From positions 1-64,000 of the forward strand of contig CAYURP010000002.1 of the NCBI GenBank assembly GCA_964447175.1: 64,000 nucleotides of DNA, read 5' to 3'. A program made the translations under genes and the position numbers. Source of the DNA: CAYURP01 sp964447175 (lineage in GTDB: Bacteria; Zixibacteria; MSB-5A5; SM23-73-2). The notes under the pieces are model-generated. The model was not told the origin of the DNA and made no database searches. It saw only the letters and a list, made by a program, of their open reading frames with translations. The stretch's first letter is position 1; every line of letters begins with the position of its first letter. This document shows, one piece after another, positions 27,946-37,477 of the stretch.

Positions 27946-29313
27946 ATGCTTTTGTGCGTGGATTTGACAAGTAAGAAAGCCAAGGTAACCGGGATAAATA
28001 AGGGGAAAAGATCTTTCAGAGTTGTGGAATCGCTGGAATTTGACATATCTAAGCTGGAAACAGCCTTTGGAGAATATCTTAAGAGCAGATCCGGGGACAT
28101 TGACGAAATAAGGGTATCCGGAGCTCTGGAGAATACCTTTCATAAGATCTTCATTATTCCCGATCTGAAGGGAAAGATGTTTACGGCTGCCCTGTATTCT
28201 GAGGTGACAAAAGCCTTTGGAGTTATTTATCAATTCAAATACCTGGATATGGGTGAGGTCCCCGGTCCTGGTAATAAAATTAACCGAAAGATAATGTCAG
28301 CAGGTATAAAAAGAGATAACTTGGAAGAGCTCTCACGACTGTTTAACGACTCCCCAACAAAACCGGATATGTTTACCACATATCCGGTAGCTGTGCATGC
28401 GGCTATTCAAAAACTCGAACTCATATCTGAGGAACCCCTGGGTTTTCTGGAGCTGGACTATCCCACCAGTCGTATAGTTATCTTCAAAGGGGATGAAATA
28501 AGAGTGTCTCGGGAGATCAATGTTCTGGAGGAGGAAAAAGACCCTGACCGATCAACTCTGGCTAAGGATATCTATCGAACCCTGCTTTTCTACACGGAGA
28601 ACTATCCTAACGAGTTAGTGAAGAGAATAGTTTTGGCAGGAAACTCAGCCACCTCAAAAACTGTTGAGGCTTTGACTAAAAAAACAGGAGCTGAGATCAT
28701 TCCCTTTTCACCCGAGGGCATGATCGAGAAATCAGATAAAATATCCCCCGTTCCCCCTGGATGCTTGGGGCTGGCACTGTTAGATCCCGATAGCTTCCCC
28801 TTTGAATTCGTACCCATGTCGATTCAGGAGAAAAGAAAGATAAAAAAGGCATTAACCCTCTCCTTTAGTGCTATTCTGGTTATTGTCCTGATTCTTGCTT
28901 TAGCCATTTCTCGGTTTTCTCTGGATTTGAGAAATCTGAATAATTACCACAGGGGGATTAAAGGTGGAATCAAGATGAAGGAGGATCGGCTGAAAGAGCT
29001 GGGTTTGGAGTTTGTCTCTCATTCCATTGAAACCACCCAACCCCCATGGTCTGAGGTGCTTCTGGAGATGGCAGCGGCAGTGCCGTCGGGGGTTGTTTTT
29101 GAATCCTTTGTCTTGAAGAAGACAAATAAGGTGTGGAGGGGGGAAATCGTAGGCTTGGCAGAGGGGAAAGACGAGATCAGCTCGCTTTTGCTGGTGGAAA
29201 GCTTACAAAATAATTTCAATCAGTCCCCCCTTTTTAAGGATGCTAAGCTGTTGGAAAAAGAACTGCAAGGTAAAAAAGTTGAGTTCAAAATTAATTATCA
29301 ATTGAATATGTGA
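27946..29313 (+). CDS. MshI-like PilM-PilN fusion (GspL-like) assembly protein
   Basis: A 455-residue protein with good ribosome-binding site AAGGAG. Residues 1-290 form a degenerate actin-like cytoplasmic domain as in PilM (LLCVDLTSKKAKV start, RIVLAGNSATSKTV phosphate-loop-like segment); a single membrane helix spans 301-322; residues 325-455 form a periplasmic PilN-like ferredoxin-fold domain. PilM and PilN are normally separate genes; here they are one chain, as in GspL and MshI. The protein links the cytoplasmic ATPase to the inner-membrane and periplasmic alignment complex. Next gene starts one base later. Confidence 0.8.
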   Translation: MLLCVDLTSKKAKVTGINKGKRSFRVVESLEFDISKLETAFGEYLKSRSGDIDEIRVSGALENTFHKIFIIPDLKGKMFTAALYSEVTKAFGVIYQFKYLDMGEVPGPGNKINRKIMSAGIKRDNLEELSRLFNDSPTKPDMFTTYPVAVHAAIQKLELISEEPLGFLELDYPTSRIVIFKGDEIRVSREINVLEEEKDPDRSTLAKDIYRTLLFYTENYPNELVKRIVLAGNSATSKTVEALTKKTGAEIIPFSPEGMIEKSDKISPVPPGCLGLALLDPDSFPFEFVPMSIQEKRKIKKALTLSFSAILVIVLILALAISRFSLDLRNLNNYHRGIKGGIKMKEDRLKELGLEFVSHSIETTQPPWSEVLLEMAAAVPSGVVFESFVLKKTNKVWRGEIVGLAEGKDEISSLLLVESLQNNFNQSPLFKDAKLLEKELQGKKVEFKINYQLNM

Positions 29314-29314
29314 T

Positions 29315-29851
29315 ATGGGTAAGGAAAAGATCATAATTATCGGCTCGGCTTTTCTGATTTTACTGCTTCTCTTTTTGGGAATAAAGGAAATCAAGTCGCT
29401 TCGAGTGCATATCAAAGAACAAGAGGAGAATGTGGAAAAATCAAACCAGAGGTTGGAAAAGTTGAGGTATTTGGAGGAATCCCTGGAATTGAGAAGGGAA
29501 ACTGGCAAGGTGCTCTGTCAGATTCCGCGAGCAAAAGATCCCATGGCTAATAAAGTCCTGATCCAGAAATTCATACAGTCTTTTTTGTCCCGGTTGGGAC
29601 TGGATGCGGAAGTGAAAGTAGATAATGAACGTCAAAGCAAGGATTTCCCGGATGTAGTTGATATAAATGAGGTTCCGCTGAAGATCGGCATAAAAAGTTA
29701 TTCCTCCTATGACCAGGTAATGAATCTTCTGAGGGAATTCAAAAACTTCCCTTTTGTAATTGAGGTGCTTACCATTGGCGGAACGGATGTAGCTGTGCCC
29801 GGGGTTTTGAGAATACAGCTTAAATATTATGCTGTTGAGGAGGATACTTAG
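29315..29851 (+). CDS. PilO/MshJ-like inner-membrane alignment protein
   Basis: A 178-residue bitopic protein: short cytoplasmic start, membrane helix 5-22, coiled coil about 25-60, then a ferredoxin-like periplasmic domain. The typical PilO pattern of a hydrophobic helix, heptad region and a terminal beta-alpha-beta fold (SSYDQVMNLLREFKNFPFVIEV) is visible, but there are no catalytic motifs. It partners the PilN-like half of the upstream protein. Starts one base after its stop and ends directly at the start of the next gene. Confidence 0.75.
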   Translation: MGKEKIIIIGSAFLILLLLFLGIKEIKSLRVHIKEQEENVEKSNQRLEKLRYLEESLELRRETGKVLCQIPRAKDPMANKVLIQKFIQSFLSRLGLDAEVKVDNERQSKDFPDVVDINEVPLKIGIKSYSSYDQVMNLLREFKNFPFVIEVLTIGGTDVAVPGVLRIQLKYYAVEEDT

Positions 29852-30499
29852 ATGGCAATCTCTGGAAAATTCAAGTCGAAAAAGATACGTCTGGGATTGG
29901 CAGCAATCGGATTAATCGTTGTAGGATTTATAGCATTTACATTTATGAATTCAGGCGGTTCTGAAATGGAGCCCAGAAAAAACCTCTCTCCTCTCAAAAA
30001 CCGAGCTCAGCAGGTTTCAAAACCCCAAAAAGAGGAAACCACCAAGTCTCCGCTTTTTGAGACTTTGAAAAAATGGAAGGACCCTTTCCGGAAAGAGGAC
30101 CAGGAACTGGTGGAGTTGCAGGAAAAAATTGATGCGACCAAAAAGGAAATTGAATATCTGAAAGCCTCCCTGGAGGAGAAAAAGTTGAGACAGGAGATAA
30201 AAGATATAGAGAAATCCATTTATCCTGGTGCCGAAATACCAGGCAAAGAAATTGAGTTAGGATCAAAAGAGATAAAGACCGACACCCAGGAGAAGGTGCA
30301 GGTTATGGCTATCCTCATCAGTGAGGATGATAAATCCACCCTGCTTTTGTCCCAGGGCAGGAAAAGCTGGGTTCATGAGGGGGAGGAATTTGATGGCTGG
30401 TGGATAAAAGAGATCAGAAAAGACAGTGTAGTTCTTCTGAAGGAAGGTAAGACCTATGTTTTCTATTACGATCGACTCGGTTTCTCTGAGGAAGGATGA
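29852..30499 (+). CDS. PilP/MshK-like periplasmic alignment protein
   Basis: A 215-residue protein with one membrane helix (14-32), a charged linker, a predicted coiled coil (about 85-130) and a C-terminal small beta domain (VQVMAILISEDDKSTLLLSQG, then VHEGEEFDGWWIKEI, VVLLKEGKTYVFYY) like the homology region of PilP/GspC that contacts the secretin. Position between the PilO-like and secretin genes fits MshK. Family assignment rests on layout and the HR-like domain; overall similarity is low. Confidence 0.7.
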   Translation: MAISGKFKSKKIRLGLAAIGLIVVGFIAFTFMNSGGSEMEPRKNLSPLKNRAQQVSKPQKEETTKSPLFETLKKWKDPFRKEDQELVELQEKIDATKKEIEYLKASLEEKKLRQEIKDIEKSIYPGAEIPGKEIELGSKEIKTDTQEKVQVMAILISEDDKSTLLLSQGRKSWVHEGEEFDGWWIKEIRKDSVVLLKEGKTYVFYYDRLGFSEEG

Positions 30500-31995
30500 T
30501 CATGAGAAAATCTAATCTGAAAGATTCAGGACTTACCATTTTGTTGGTTACGCTTTTCCTTTGTGCTTGCACTCCCAATTTCGCCAGGTACGGGATGAAT
30601 ACTCCGGTTCCCCAGACAGAAGAAACAAAAGAAGATATAACAAATGAACCTCCACCCCCAATCCCTCCTGAGCTGGGTCTGGCTCCCTTAATGCAGATCG
30701 AACCCGAGGAGGAAAAGCTTTTCTCCTTCTCAGCAAAAGGTCTTTCCCTGGAGGACATACTCCAACCTCTTTCAAAAGAAGCGGGTTTCAATATCATATG
30801 GAATGAGGATGTCAATCCGAAAACTAAAGTTAGTGTGACCTTTGAGGATTTGACCCTGGATGAAGCCCTGGAGACCATCTTCGCCTCGACTGAGTATCTC
30901 TATTCTACAAACAGCCCCACTCTTCACGTAAAACTAACCGATACCCGCACTTTTGAATTGGGGCATGTCCCCAATAAAATCGTTTCTCAGATGCAGGTGG
31001 GAGGGGATGTGCTGGGGTCGATTCAGGAAGCTGGGGGAATAACCGGGAAGTTCCAGATCACCAGTGACACAGATCCGGAAGCGATGGACCTGTGGAAGCA
31101 GGTGGAGGAGGGAATGGAGAAAATAATCTCCCCAGAAGGGGAATTTTTCATAAACAGGTTTGCTGGTCTGGTGACAATAACTGATCGCAAGAGAAACCTG
31201 AGTATGGCTGAGAACTTTATACGGAAGCTAAAGATTAATTTGACCAGACAGGTTAATATCGAGGCGGAGGTGGTTGAGGTCACCCTGGAGAATTCCCAAT
31301 CCTATGGCATCGATTGGTCGGCAATTCACTCCTTTTTAATGGATAATAAAACCACCGAGGTCACTGGAGCTCAATCCTTGAGTTTGGGAGGTTCGGTAGT
31401 TGAGCTTACTGCATCTCGACATGATGCCTCCTTGGTTCTCAATGCCTTAAGCAAATTTGGAGAGGTCAAAGTTCTCTCTAAACCTCAGGTCAACGTACTC
31501 AACGGTCAGACTGCCATGATAAACGTGGGGCGGGTTATAAGCTACTGGGAGCTAACTGGCCTTTCAGGAGGAGTGTCCGGGGGAGTAGTGGGACAGCCGG
31601 TGGTTTTCCCGGAACAGAAAACAGTGCTTCTGGGACTGACTATGGGAGTAACCCCTTGCATCTCATCTGAAGATTATGTTACTCTGCAGATCGTGCCCAT
31701 TGTGACTGACGTAAGCACCTGGTCTGAATTTCAGTTTGAACAACAAACACTAAGAGCTCCGAATGTTGACATTAGAGAGGCCAGCACTCTGGTGGGGATA
31801 AAAAATGGAGAGACTGTGGTAATAGGAGGCCTTATTACCTCCAAAAAGTCTGACACGGAACATAAAATCCCCTTACTGGGTGACATCCCGGGGCTAGGTT
31901 ATTTTTTCAAGCGAAAAGAGAAAACAGAACAGAGGACAGAGCTGGTAATTTTCCTCACACCTAAGATAACCAGTTTGTATAAAGAGGAAGGCTAA
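30496..31995 (+). CDS. mshL: Outer-membrane secretin (MshL/PilQ family)
   Basis: A 499-residue secretin that forms the outer-membrane pore for the pilus. The N-terminus has a lipoprotein-type signal ending LCAC (Cys25), a STN-like domain (about 75-160: FSAKGLSLEDILQPLSKEAGF), a secretin N domain (230-265) and the secretin core with VEVTLENSQSYGIDW, VLSKPQVNVLNGQTAMINVG and the terminal VVIGGLITSKK to PLLGDIPGLGYFF and LVIFLTPKI. The start overlaps the previous gene by four bases (ATGA); ATG 30502 is better spaced from GGAAGG and may be the true start. Lipidated secretins next to an ExeA-like ATPase fit the MSHA arrangement. Confidence 0.88.
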   Translation: MIMRKSNLKDSGLTILLVTLFLCACTPNFARYGMNTPVPQTEETKEDITNEPPPPIPPELGLAPLMQIEPEEEKLFSFSAKGLSLEDILQPLSKEAGFNIIWNEDVNPKTKVSVTFEDLTLDEALETIFASTEYLYSTNSPTLHVKLTDTRTFELGHVPNKIVSQMQVGGDVLGSIQEAGGITGKFQITSDTDPEAMDLWKQVEEGMEKIISPEGEFFINRFAGLVTITDRKRNLSMAENFIRKLKINLTRQVNIEAEVVEVTLENSQSYGIDWSAIHSFLMDNKTTEVTGAQSLSLGGSVVELTASRHDASLVLNALSKFGEVKVLSKPQVNVLNGQTAMINVGRVISYWELTGLSGGVSGGVVGQPVVFPEQKTVLLGLTMGVTPCISSEDYVTLQIVPIVTDVSTWSEFQFEQQTLRAPNVDIREASTLVGIKNGETVVIGGLITSKKSDTEHKIPLLGDIPGLGYFFKRKEKTEQRTELVIFLTPKITSLYKEEG

Positions 31996-32964
31996 ATGAA
32001 GCTGATATATAAATCCTCAAATTCTGAAAAGGAAATTAGCTCAGAACCTCGGGATCATAATAGATTAGTCCCAATAATAGCAGGGAAAAGACATCAAGCT
32101 CTTTTGCGGGTGGATCTTCTGGATGCTTACAAGAATTTCTTTGGCTTCAGGGAAGATCCATTTTTGGTTTCCTGTAATCCTAAATTCTTTTATTTTTCCC
32201 GATCCCATGCTGAGGCTTTAAATCATCTGAGGTATGGCATTTATGAGGGTTTGGGCTTTACCCTGATAATAGGCGAGCCGGGCACCGGGAAAACCTTGCT
32301 TTCCCGATATTTCTTGAGCAAGGCCGGGGAGGATTTACGGATAACTCATATAGCTGATCCCCGTATCTCGCAGAAGGAACTACTCTTAATCCTTCTGGAG
32401 AGTTTGGGAGCATCCGGATTTTCTCAGAATGAATTAACCGAAAGAAAATTGACTGAACAGCTTAACCATCAGCTTATTTTGACTCAACGACAGTCAAAGA
32501 AGGTGGTCATCTTTTTAGATGAGGCTCAGGGACTATCTCCTGAATCTTTAGAGGGTCTGAGGCTCCTTTCCAATCTGGAATCTGAGACCCAGAAGCTGAT
32601 TCAAATAGTTCTTTTGGGGCAGACTGAATTGGAGGAAAGGCTTCGGGATAAGAATCTGAGACAGCTGGACCAGCGCATCTTGGTGAGATATCATCTCTTA
32701 CCTCTTGAGTTGAAAGAGATCCAGCCATATATACAACATCAGCTGGAGGTGGCTAATGTAGGTTCCTGTGTGGAATTTACCCCTGAGTCAGCAAACAAGA
32801 TCTACGAGATCACCCAGGGTTTGCCCCGGATGATCAATGTCCTTTGTGAAAGGGCTATGATGTCTGCCTTCATTGAGAATAAAAGACAAATCGATGCTGA
32901 AAACATCCTGGAGGGGTGGGATAGCTTAAACGGTATGAAAATTTTGGAAAGAGGAAGAGTTTAA
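31996..32964 (+). CDS. mshM: MshM/ExeA-like AAA ATPase
   Basis: A 322-residue AAA-type ATPase. It has the ExeA/GspA N-terminal signature YKNFFGFREDPF (45-56), Walker A GEPGTGKT (93-100), Walker B VVIFLDEAQ (170-178), an arginine-finger region (LRQLDQRILVRYHL) and a lid domain (GLPRMINVLCERAM). In type II and MSHA systems this protein helps place the secretin, working with a TPR or peptidoglycan-binding partner. It directly follows the secretin gene and is followed by the TPR protein, as mshL-mshM-mshN. Confidence 0.87.
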   Translation: MKLIYKSSNSEKEISSEPRDHNRLVPIIAGKRHQALLRVDLLDAYKNFFGFREDPFLVSCNPKFFYFSRSHAEALNHLRYGIYEGLGFTLIIGEPGTGKTLLSRYFLSKAGEDLRITHIADPRISQKELLLILLESLGASGFSQNELTERKLTEQLNHQLILTQRQSKKVVIFLDEAQGLSPESLEGLRLLSNLESETQKLIQIVLLGQTELEERLRDKNLRQLDQRILVRYHLLPLELKEIQPYIQHQLEVANVGSCVEFTPESANKIYEITQGLPRMINVLCERAMMSAFIENKRQIDAENILEGWDSLNGMKILERGRV

Positions 32965-32996
32965 AAAAAGACAAGTTTAAACTTACAGGTGAAAAC

Positions 32997-34301
32997 GTGA
33001 GTCTGATAACCAAAGCTGTAAAAAAGGTGGAGCAAGAGGATGCTCCTCCTATGGAACAGGAGGTTCCTCCTCAACCTAAGGAAAAAAAGAGGATGGGGAT
33101 TTTAGTGGGGGCGGGCTTATTGACAGTGGTTATTTTAAGCCTGGGTTATTTTCTTTTTCTTAAACCCGCTCCGGAGCCTCCCCGAAAGGCATCTCGTAGT
33201 TCAGTAGGTGCCAGAAGGAAGCCGGTTAAACCTGAAACAGTAACACCTCAGGGAAAGGAAAATGCTTTAGGCACACCAACAATAGCTGAGGTACAAGAAC
33301 CCGCTTCAGAAGAAGTCCCGGAGAGTCCGATTGTTCCTCAGGGGCAGGTGCAGGAGGCTGAAGTGGTTTCAGAACAAACGGGTAAAACTACAGAACCTGG
33401 TATTATACCTACTGCTGAAGTAAAGGAATTGCAAATTCCCCAGATGGAAGTGGAAACAGATATCCCCCAATCCATCCTCGATCAACCGGCAGTGCCCAGA
33501 CCTTCTCCGGAACCAGAGCCAGAGCAGCAAATAATTCCAGAGGAGGTTATTTCAGCTAAAGGAGAGGATGAATTCGTTTCGGATGGTATGCTTAATCAAG
33601 GAATCCCCCCTGAGGATGGCCAGATTATTCCAGAGAAAAAGGCTTTGCCTTATTCTCCAGACCCGGCAGTTGAGCTTTTGGAAAGGCCCTTAACCGTTAA
33701 ATCGACATCTGATTCAAAAGCGGAAAGATACTACAATAAGGGAGTCTCTTATCAGAAACAAGGAGACTTTAATCAGGCTATAGATTTATATAATAAGGCA
33801 CTTCAATTTAATTCAGATCATGTGCAAGCCCGGATGAATCTGGCCACAGCTTGCCTTCAGGCAGGCAGGTTTAAGGAAGCAGAGGAGCAATTCAATTTCC
33901 TTTATTTCTTAGAACCTAACGATTACTACATACTTTACAATCTGGGATTGCTTTTATTTCGAACCGGAGATTTGGAATCTGCAGAGATAAAACTTAAAAA
34001 GCTTCTGATACTGAATCCGCTTCACCTAGAGGCAAATCTTCTTCTGGGCAGCGTGCTGGAGGAGATGGGAGACTTTAAGGAGGCGGCGGAGTATTGTATG
34101 AAAGCCTATTTTATCGATTCAGCCGATCCCCGGGTTATTTACCGGGCAGGAAGGGTATGGGATATGGTTGGTGATGAGAAAAAGGCTATAAGATATTACA
34201 GGTTATTTCTTAACACCGGCTGGGAGAATGATAGCGGGTTAAGGTTAGCTGTGCGGGAACGTTTGAATTACTTTGAATCGAAAAAGGAGGGGGGAAAATG
34301 A
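32997..34301 (+). CDS. MshN/GspB-like membrane protein with TPR repeats
   Basis: Starts at GTG 32997 after AGGTGA. The 434-residue protein opens MSLITKAVKKVEQE, as GspB and MshN do, has one membrane helix (33-54), a long Pro/Glu-rich periplasmic spacer (about 57-235), and four or more TPR units (about 240-425: AERYYNKGVSYQKQGDFNQA, then ARMNLATACLQAGRFKEA). The spacer could cross the peptidoglycan. It follows the ExeA-like ATPase and overlaps the assembly ATPase gene by four bases, the mshM-mshN-mshE order. Confidence 0.78.
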   Translation: MSLITKAVKKVEQEDAPPMEQEVPPQPKEKKRMGILVGAGLLTVVILSLGYFLFLKPAPEPPRKASRSSVGARRKPVKPETVTPQGKENALGTPTIAEVQEPASEEVPESPIVPQGQVQEAEVVSEQTGKTTEPGIIPTAEVKELQIPQMEVETDIPQSILDQPAVPRPSPEPEPEQQIIPEEVISAKGEDEFVSDGMLNQGIPPEDGQIIPEKKALPYSPDPAVELLERPLTVKSTSDSKAERYYNKGVSYQKQGDFNQAIDLYNKALQFNSDHVQARMNLATACLQAGRFKEAEEQFNFLYFLEPNDYYILYNLGLLLFRTGDLESAEIKLKKLLILNPLHLEANLLLGSVLEEMGDFKEAAEYCMKAYFIDSADPRVIYRAGRVWDMVGDEKKAIRYYRLFLNTGWENDSGLRLAVRERLNYFESKKEGGK

Positions 34302-35938
34302 GTAAGACCCTTGGAGATATATTAATAGAGACCGGAAGGCTAACCAAAGGCCAGTTTGAGCTGGCCAACAGAGAGAAGAGCCGCACCGGAGCCCTGTTCG
34401 GAGAGATCTGTGAAAGACTGGGATTTATAAGTCACGAGGAGGTGCTGGAGTTTCTCGGAAAACAGACGGAGACGCCTTTTCTCGATTTCTCACGTACCCA
34501 GATAGATAACGAGGCGGTTAAGCTAATTCCAGAAGAAGTTGCCAGGTCGAGCAAGCTTATAGCGGTGGAGTTAAAGGACGGGATACTAACCGTTGCCATG
34601 GCTAAGCCCAACGACATTAACGTCATAGACCGACTGCAGGAAATCACCAGCCTGACAATTGAACCCAGAATCGCTGACGAAGAAATGATCTTAAGTTATG
34701 TAGATGAATTCTATGGTATGCAGATATCCCCTGAAAAGGTGATTGAGGAGAGTCTGAATCAGGCTTTAAGTCTGAAGGAGGTGGAGGAGGAAACTCCTCC
34801 ATTGATCAAATTGGTCGATTCCTTAATGGCTCAGGGGATAAAGGAAAGGGCCACCGACGTGCATATCGAGGTGGATGAAAGTGTGGGGCGGGTGCGTTAC
34901 AGGATCGACGGTGTGCTTGAGACCGCTTTCATCTTGCCCAAAAAAATCTACCGGGCAGTGGTTAGCAGAATAAAGATTATGTCCAGTTTGGACATAACTG
35001 AGTCCAGGATACCCCAGGACGGAAGCTTCCGCTTCAATTTCAATACTCAGGAGATCGATATCCGGGTTTCCACCATGCCCATTGTCTACGGTGAAAGCGT
35101 GGTGATGAGAATACTGCAAAAACCCCGTTTCCTTATGGGCCTGAGCGATCTTGGTTTTTGGGGTAACAATCTTGAAATCTTTATGAGATTGGTACAGAAA
35201 CCCTATGGTATGCTGGTGATCACCGGTCCCACCGGTTCAGGTAAATCAACTACTCTTTATGCTGCACTTAAAACTGTAAATGCTCTGGAGAAGAACGTAA
35301 TTACCCTGGAGGATCCGGTAGAGTACCAGATTCCCGTAACCAAGCAATCTCCTATACATGAAAAGGCAGGATATACCTTTGCCAAGGGACTCCGTTCCAT
35401 CTTGCGTCACGATCCAGACATCATTCTTCTGGGGGAGATGAGAGATGAAGAGACTGCAGAGATGGCGTTCCGAGCTTCTATGACTGGGCATTTGGTGTTC
35501 ACCACTCTGCACGCCAACACCGCCTCAGCTGCTGTGGCACGTCTTCTGGATATGAAAATTGAGCCCTTTGTAATATCCTCCTCTCTTCTGGCGGTGGTAG
35601 CTCAAAGGCTGGCTCGAAAGATATGCCCTAAGTGCAAGGAGAGCTATACTCCATCTGAGAAAGAGTTGGGCTGTTACGAACAGCTAAAACAATTGGTAAA
35701 TCCCCTTTTTTATCGAGGTAAAGGCTGCGAAAAATGTAAATACAGCGGCTATAAAGGAAGGGTGGGTATATACGAGTTGCTTGAGGTAAATGAAGAGGTG
35801 AATCAGCTCATCATCAAGAAAGCTCTCTCCTCTGAAATCGAGAGGGCTTCTAAGATGAAGAGCATGTTAGAGGACGGAATAGAGAAGGTGCTCAAGGGAG
35901 TAACTACCTTTGACGAAATTCGAAGAGTGCTAGGATAA
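34298..35938 (+). CDS. mshE: Pilus assembly ATPase (MshE/PilB/GspE family)
   Basis: A 546-residue traffic ATPase driving pilus extension. The N-terminus (4-56) has two 24-residue MshEN-type motifs separated by a 5-residue linker, the layout that binds c-di-GMP in MshE, but the leading Arg of each motif is replaced (Thr4, Leu33). The ATPase core has Walker A GPTGSGKS (310-317), Asp box LEDPVEYQI, Walker B ILLGEMRDEETA and His box TGHLVFTTLHANTA. A Cys4 zinc site is formed by CPKC (443-446) and CEKC (477-480). It overlaps its neighbours by 4 bases upstream and 1 base downstream. Confidence 0.94.
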   Translation: MSKTLGDILIETGRLTKGQFELANREKSRTGALFGEICERLGFISHEEVLEFLGKQTETPFLDFSRTQIDNEAVKLIPEEVARSSKLIAVELKDGILTVAMAKPNDINVIDRLQEITSLTIEPRIADEEMILSYVDEFYGMQISPEKVIEESLNQALSLKEVEEETPPLIKLVDSLMAQGIKERATDVHIEVDESVGRVRYRIDGVLETAFILPKKIYRAVVSRIKIMSSLDITESRIPQDGSFRFNFNTQEIDIRVSTMPIVYGESVVMRILQKPRFLMGLSDLGFWGNNLEIFMRLVQKPYGMLVITGPTGSGKSTTLYAALKTVNALEKNVITLEDPVEYQIPVTKQSPIHEKAGYTFAKGLRSILRHDPDIILLGEMRDEETAEMAFRASMTGHLVFTTLHANTASAAVARLLDMKIEPFVISSSLLAVVAQRLARKICPKCKESYTPSEKELGCYEQLKQLVNPLFYRGKGCEKCKYSGYKGRVGIYELLEVNEEVNQLIIKKALSSEIERASKMKSMLEDGIEKVLKGVTTFDEIRRVLG

Positions 35939-37137
35939 TGGCCACTTATACATATCAAGCAGTCGATAACAAAAACAAAGAAGTAAAAGGTACCCTGAAC
36001 GCTTACACTCTGGAGGATGCAGAGAAACAGGTTCGGGAGATGGGTTTGTACCCGATCTCGGTGCAGGGAAAAGCCAAAGGTCAAGGCTTCATCTCTATGT
36101 CCCGAAAAATTACCAAAAAAGATTTGCTCGGCCTCACTATTCAACTTCACCTGATGTTTACCGCTGGACTGCCTCTCCTGCAGTCTCTGCAGAACATTGC
36201 GGAACAGGAGAAAAATCCCAGATTCAAGGAAGTGATCGGGGATGTCTGCAAAAGGATAGAGACGTCCGGCAGTTTTTCTGAGGCAATAGCTGCTCACCCC
36301 AAAGTATTCCCTCCATTCTACGTTGGCGCAGTCAGGGCCGGAGAATCCGGAGGTACCCTGGCGGACGTATTGGAGGAGTTAGCCGATTCCCTGGAAAAGC
36401 AAGATGAAATGCAGTCAGAGCTGAAACAAGCCATGATGTACCCGATGATGATCATGTGCGTTATGTCATGCGTCACCGGCTTTTATGCTTTTTATCTTAT
36501 GCCCAAAATGATGAAAATGGTCATCGAAATGGGCGCTCCTATTCCCTTTTACACCAGGATCATACAGTTTATCGTCAATTCCATTATGAGCCTCTGGCTT
36601 CCTATCGTGCTCTTCTTTGTCCTAGGTTTTATTGCCCTGCTTTTCTACCGTAAGACCGAGAGTGGCGCCTATGCTCTGAGCTACATGAAGCTCAAGTTCC
36701 CCCTCTTTGGCACAGTTATGCAGAAATCGGTCCTATGTAACTTCGCTCATTACCTGTCACTTCTACTTCGTAGCGGCTTTGGGTTGCTAGCGTCCCTGGA
36801 TCTGGTGAAGGGGACCATCGGAAATAAGTCCATAATCAGAGCCATAGAAACGATTGAGGAGAGAATCAAGCGTGGTGAATCCTTTGCTAATTCAATGGCC
36901 GGACTCCCGTTCCCCAGCTTTATGGTCACCATGATAGGGTTAGGAGAGCAGACCGGCAAGGTGCCGGAACAGCTGGCCATGGTGAATGCATACTTCGAAA
37001 AGGACATAAGGAGAACTACCAAGAGGGTTTTAACCCTGCTGGAGCCAATCATCCTGATAACCTTTGGAGGAATTTCCGCGATCATACTTCTTTCCACTTT
37101 CTTCCCCATGTATAATTCCTTTGGTCAAATCAAATAA
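35938..37137 (+). CDS. mshG: Inner-membrane platform protein (MshG/PilC/GspF family)
   Basis: A 399-residue platform protein on which the ATPase acts. It has two homologous GspF domains (about 65-190 and 270-390), with KDLLGLTIQLHLMFTAGLPLLQSL and VRAGESGGTLADVLEELADSLE in the first half and GFGLLASLDLVKGTIGNK and GLGEQTGKVPEQLAMVNAYF in the second, and three membrane helices (about 170-190, 212-235, 372-390). Starts at the stop of the ATPase gene (TAATG). Last gene of the operon; no prepilin peptidase gene is present nearby. Confidence 0.93.
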   Translation: MATYTYQAVDNKNKEVKGTLNAYTLEDAEKQVREMGLYPISVQGKAKGQGFISMSRKITKKDLLGLTIQLHLMFTAGLPLLQSLQNIAEQEKNPRFKEVIGDVCKRIETSGSFSEAIAAHPKVFPPFYVGAVRAGESGGTLADVLEELADSLEKQDEMQSELKQAMMYPMMIMCVMSCVTGFYAFYLMPKMMKMVIEMGAPIPFYTRIIQFIVNSIMSLWLPIVLFFVLGFIALLFYRKTESGAYALSYMKLKFPLFGTVMQKSVLCNFAHYLSLLLRSGFGLLASLDLVKGTIGNKSIIRAIETIEERIKRGESFANSMAGLPFPSFMVTMIGLGEQTGKVPEQLAMVNAYFEKDIRRTTKRVLTLLEPIILITFGGISAIILLSTFFPMYNSFGQIK

Positions 37138-37285
37138 ATCTTTGAGCACCGAACCTACCTAAATCCAGAGGACTATTCTTTTCCCTTTTTTCATCCTTGA
37201 ACCAACTCAAGAAAAATCAAAACCCTTTCTTTCCATATCCCTGGTCGAGCCAAAGGCTGAACTCATCTTTTAGAGATTCTGCCCG

Positions 37286-37310
37286 CAGCTTGCGGAATTT
37301 GCGCAAGCTG
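37286..37310. terminator. Hairpin downstream of the pilus operon, possible terminator
   Basis: A 9-bp stem CAGCTTGCG/CGCAAGCTG with a 7-nt loop lies 150 bases after the platform-protein gene. There is no T-run, so it would need Rho or act as an RNA end. The gap 37138-37477 has no supported gene. Confidence 0.35.
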
Positions 37311-37477
37311 AGCCCCTTGCAGAGTCAATGACAGTGCGTCAGCACAGGTATCTTCACCGGTTCGGGATAGCTAAGGAAAGGATTTTTGATTCTATGTGCT
37401 GGTCTGGTGGTTACCCTGGGTTAAGCTCGGAAGAATATGACCTTTTACAGCTTATGGTTAGGATTGTTGATCCGATT

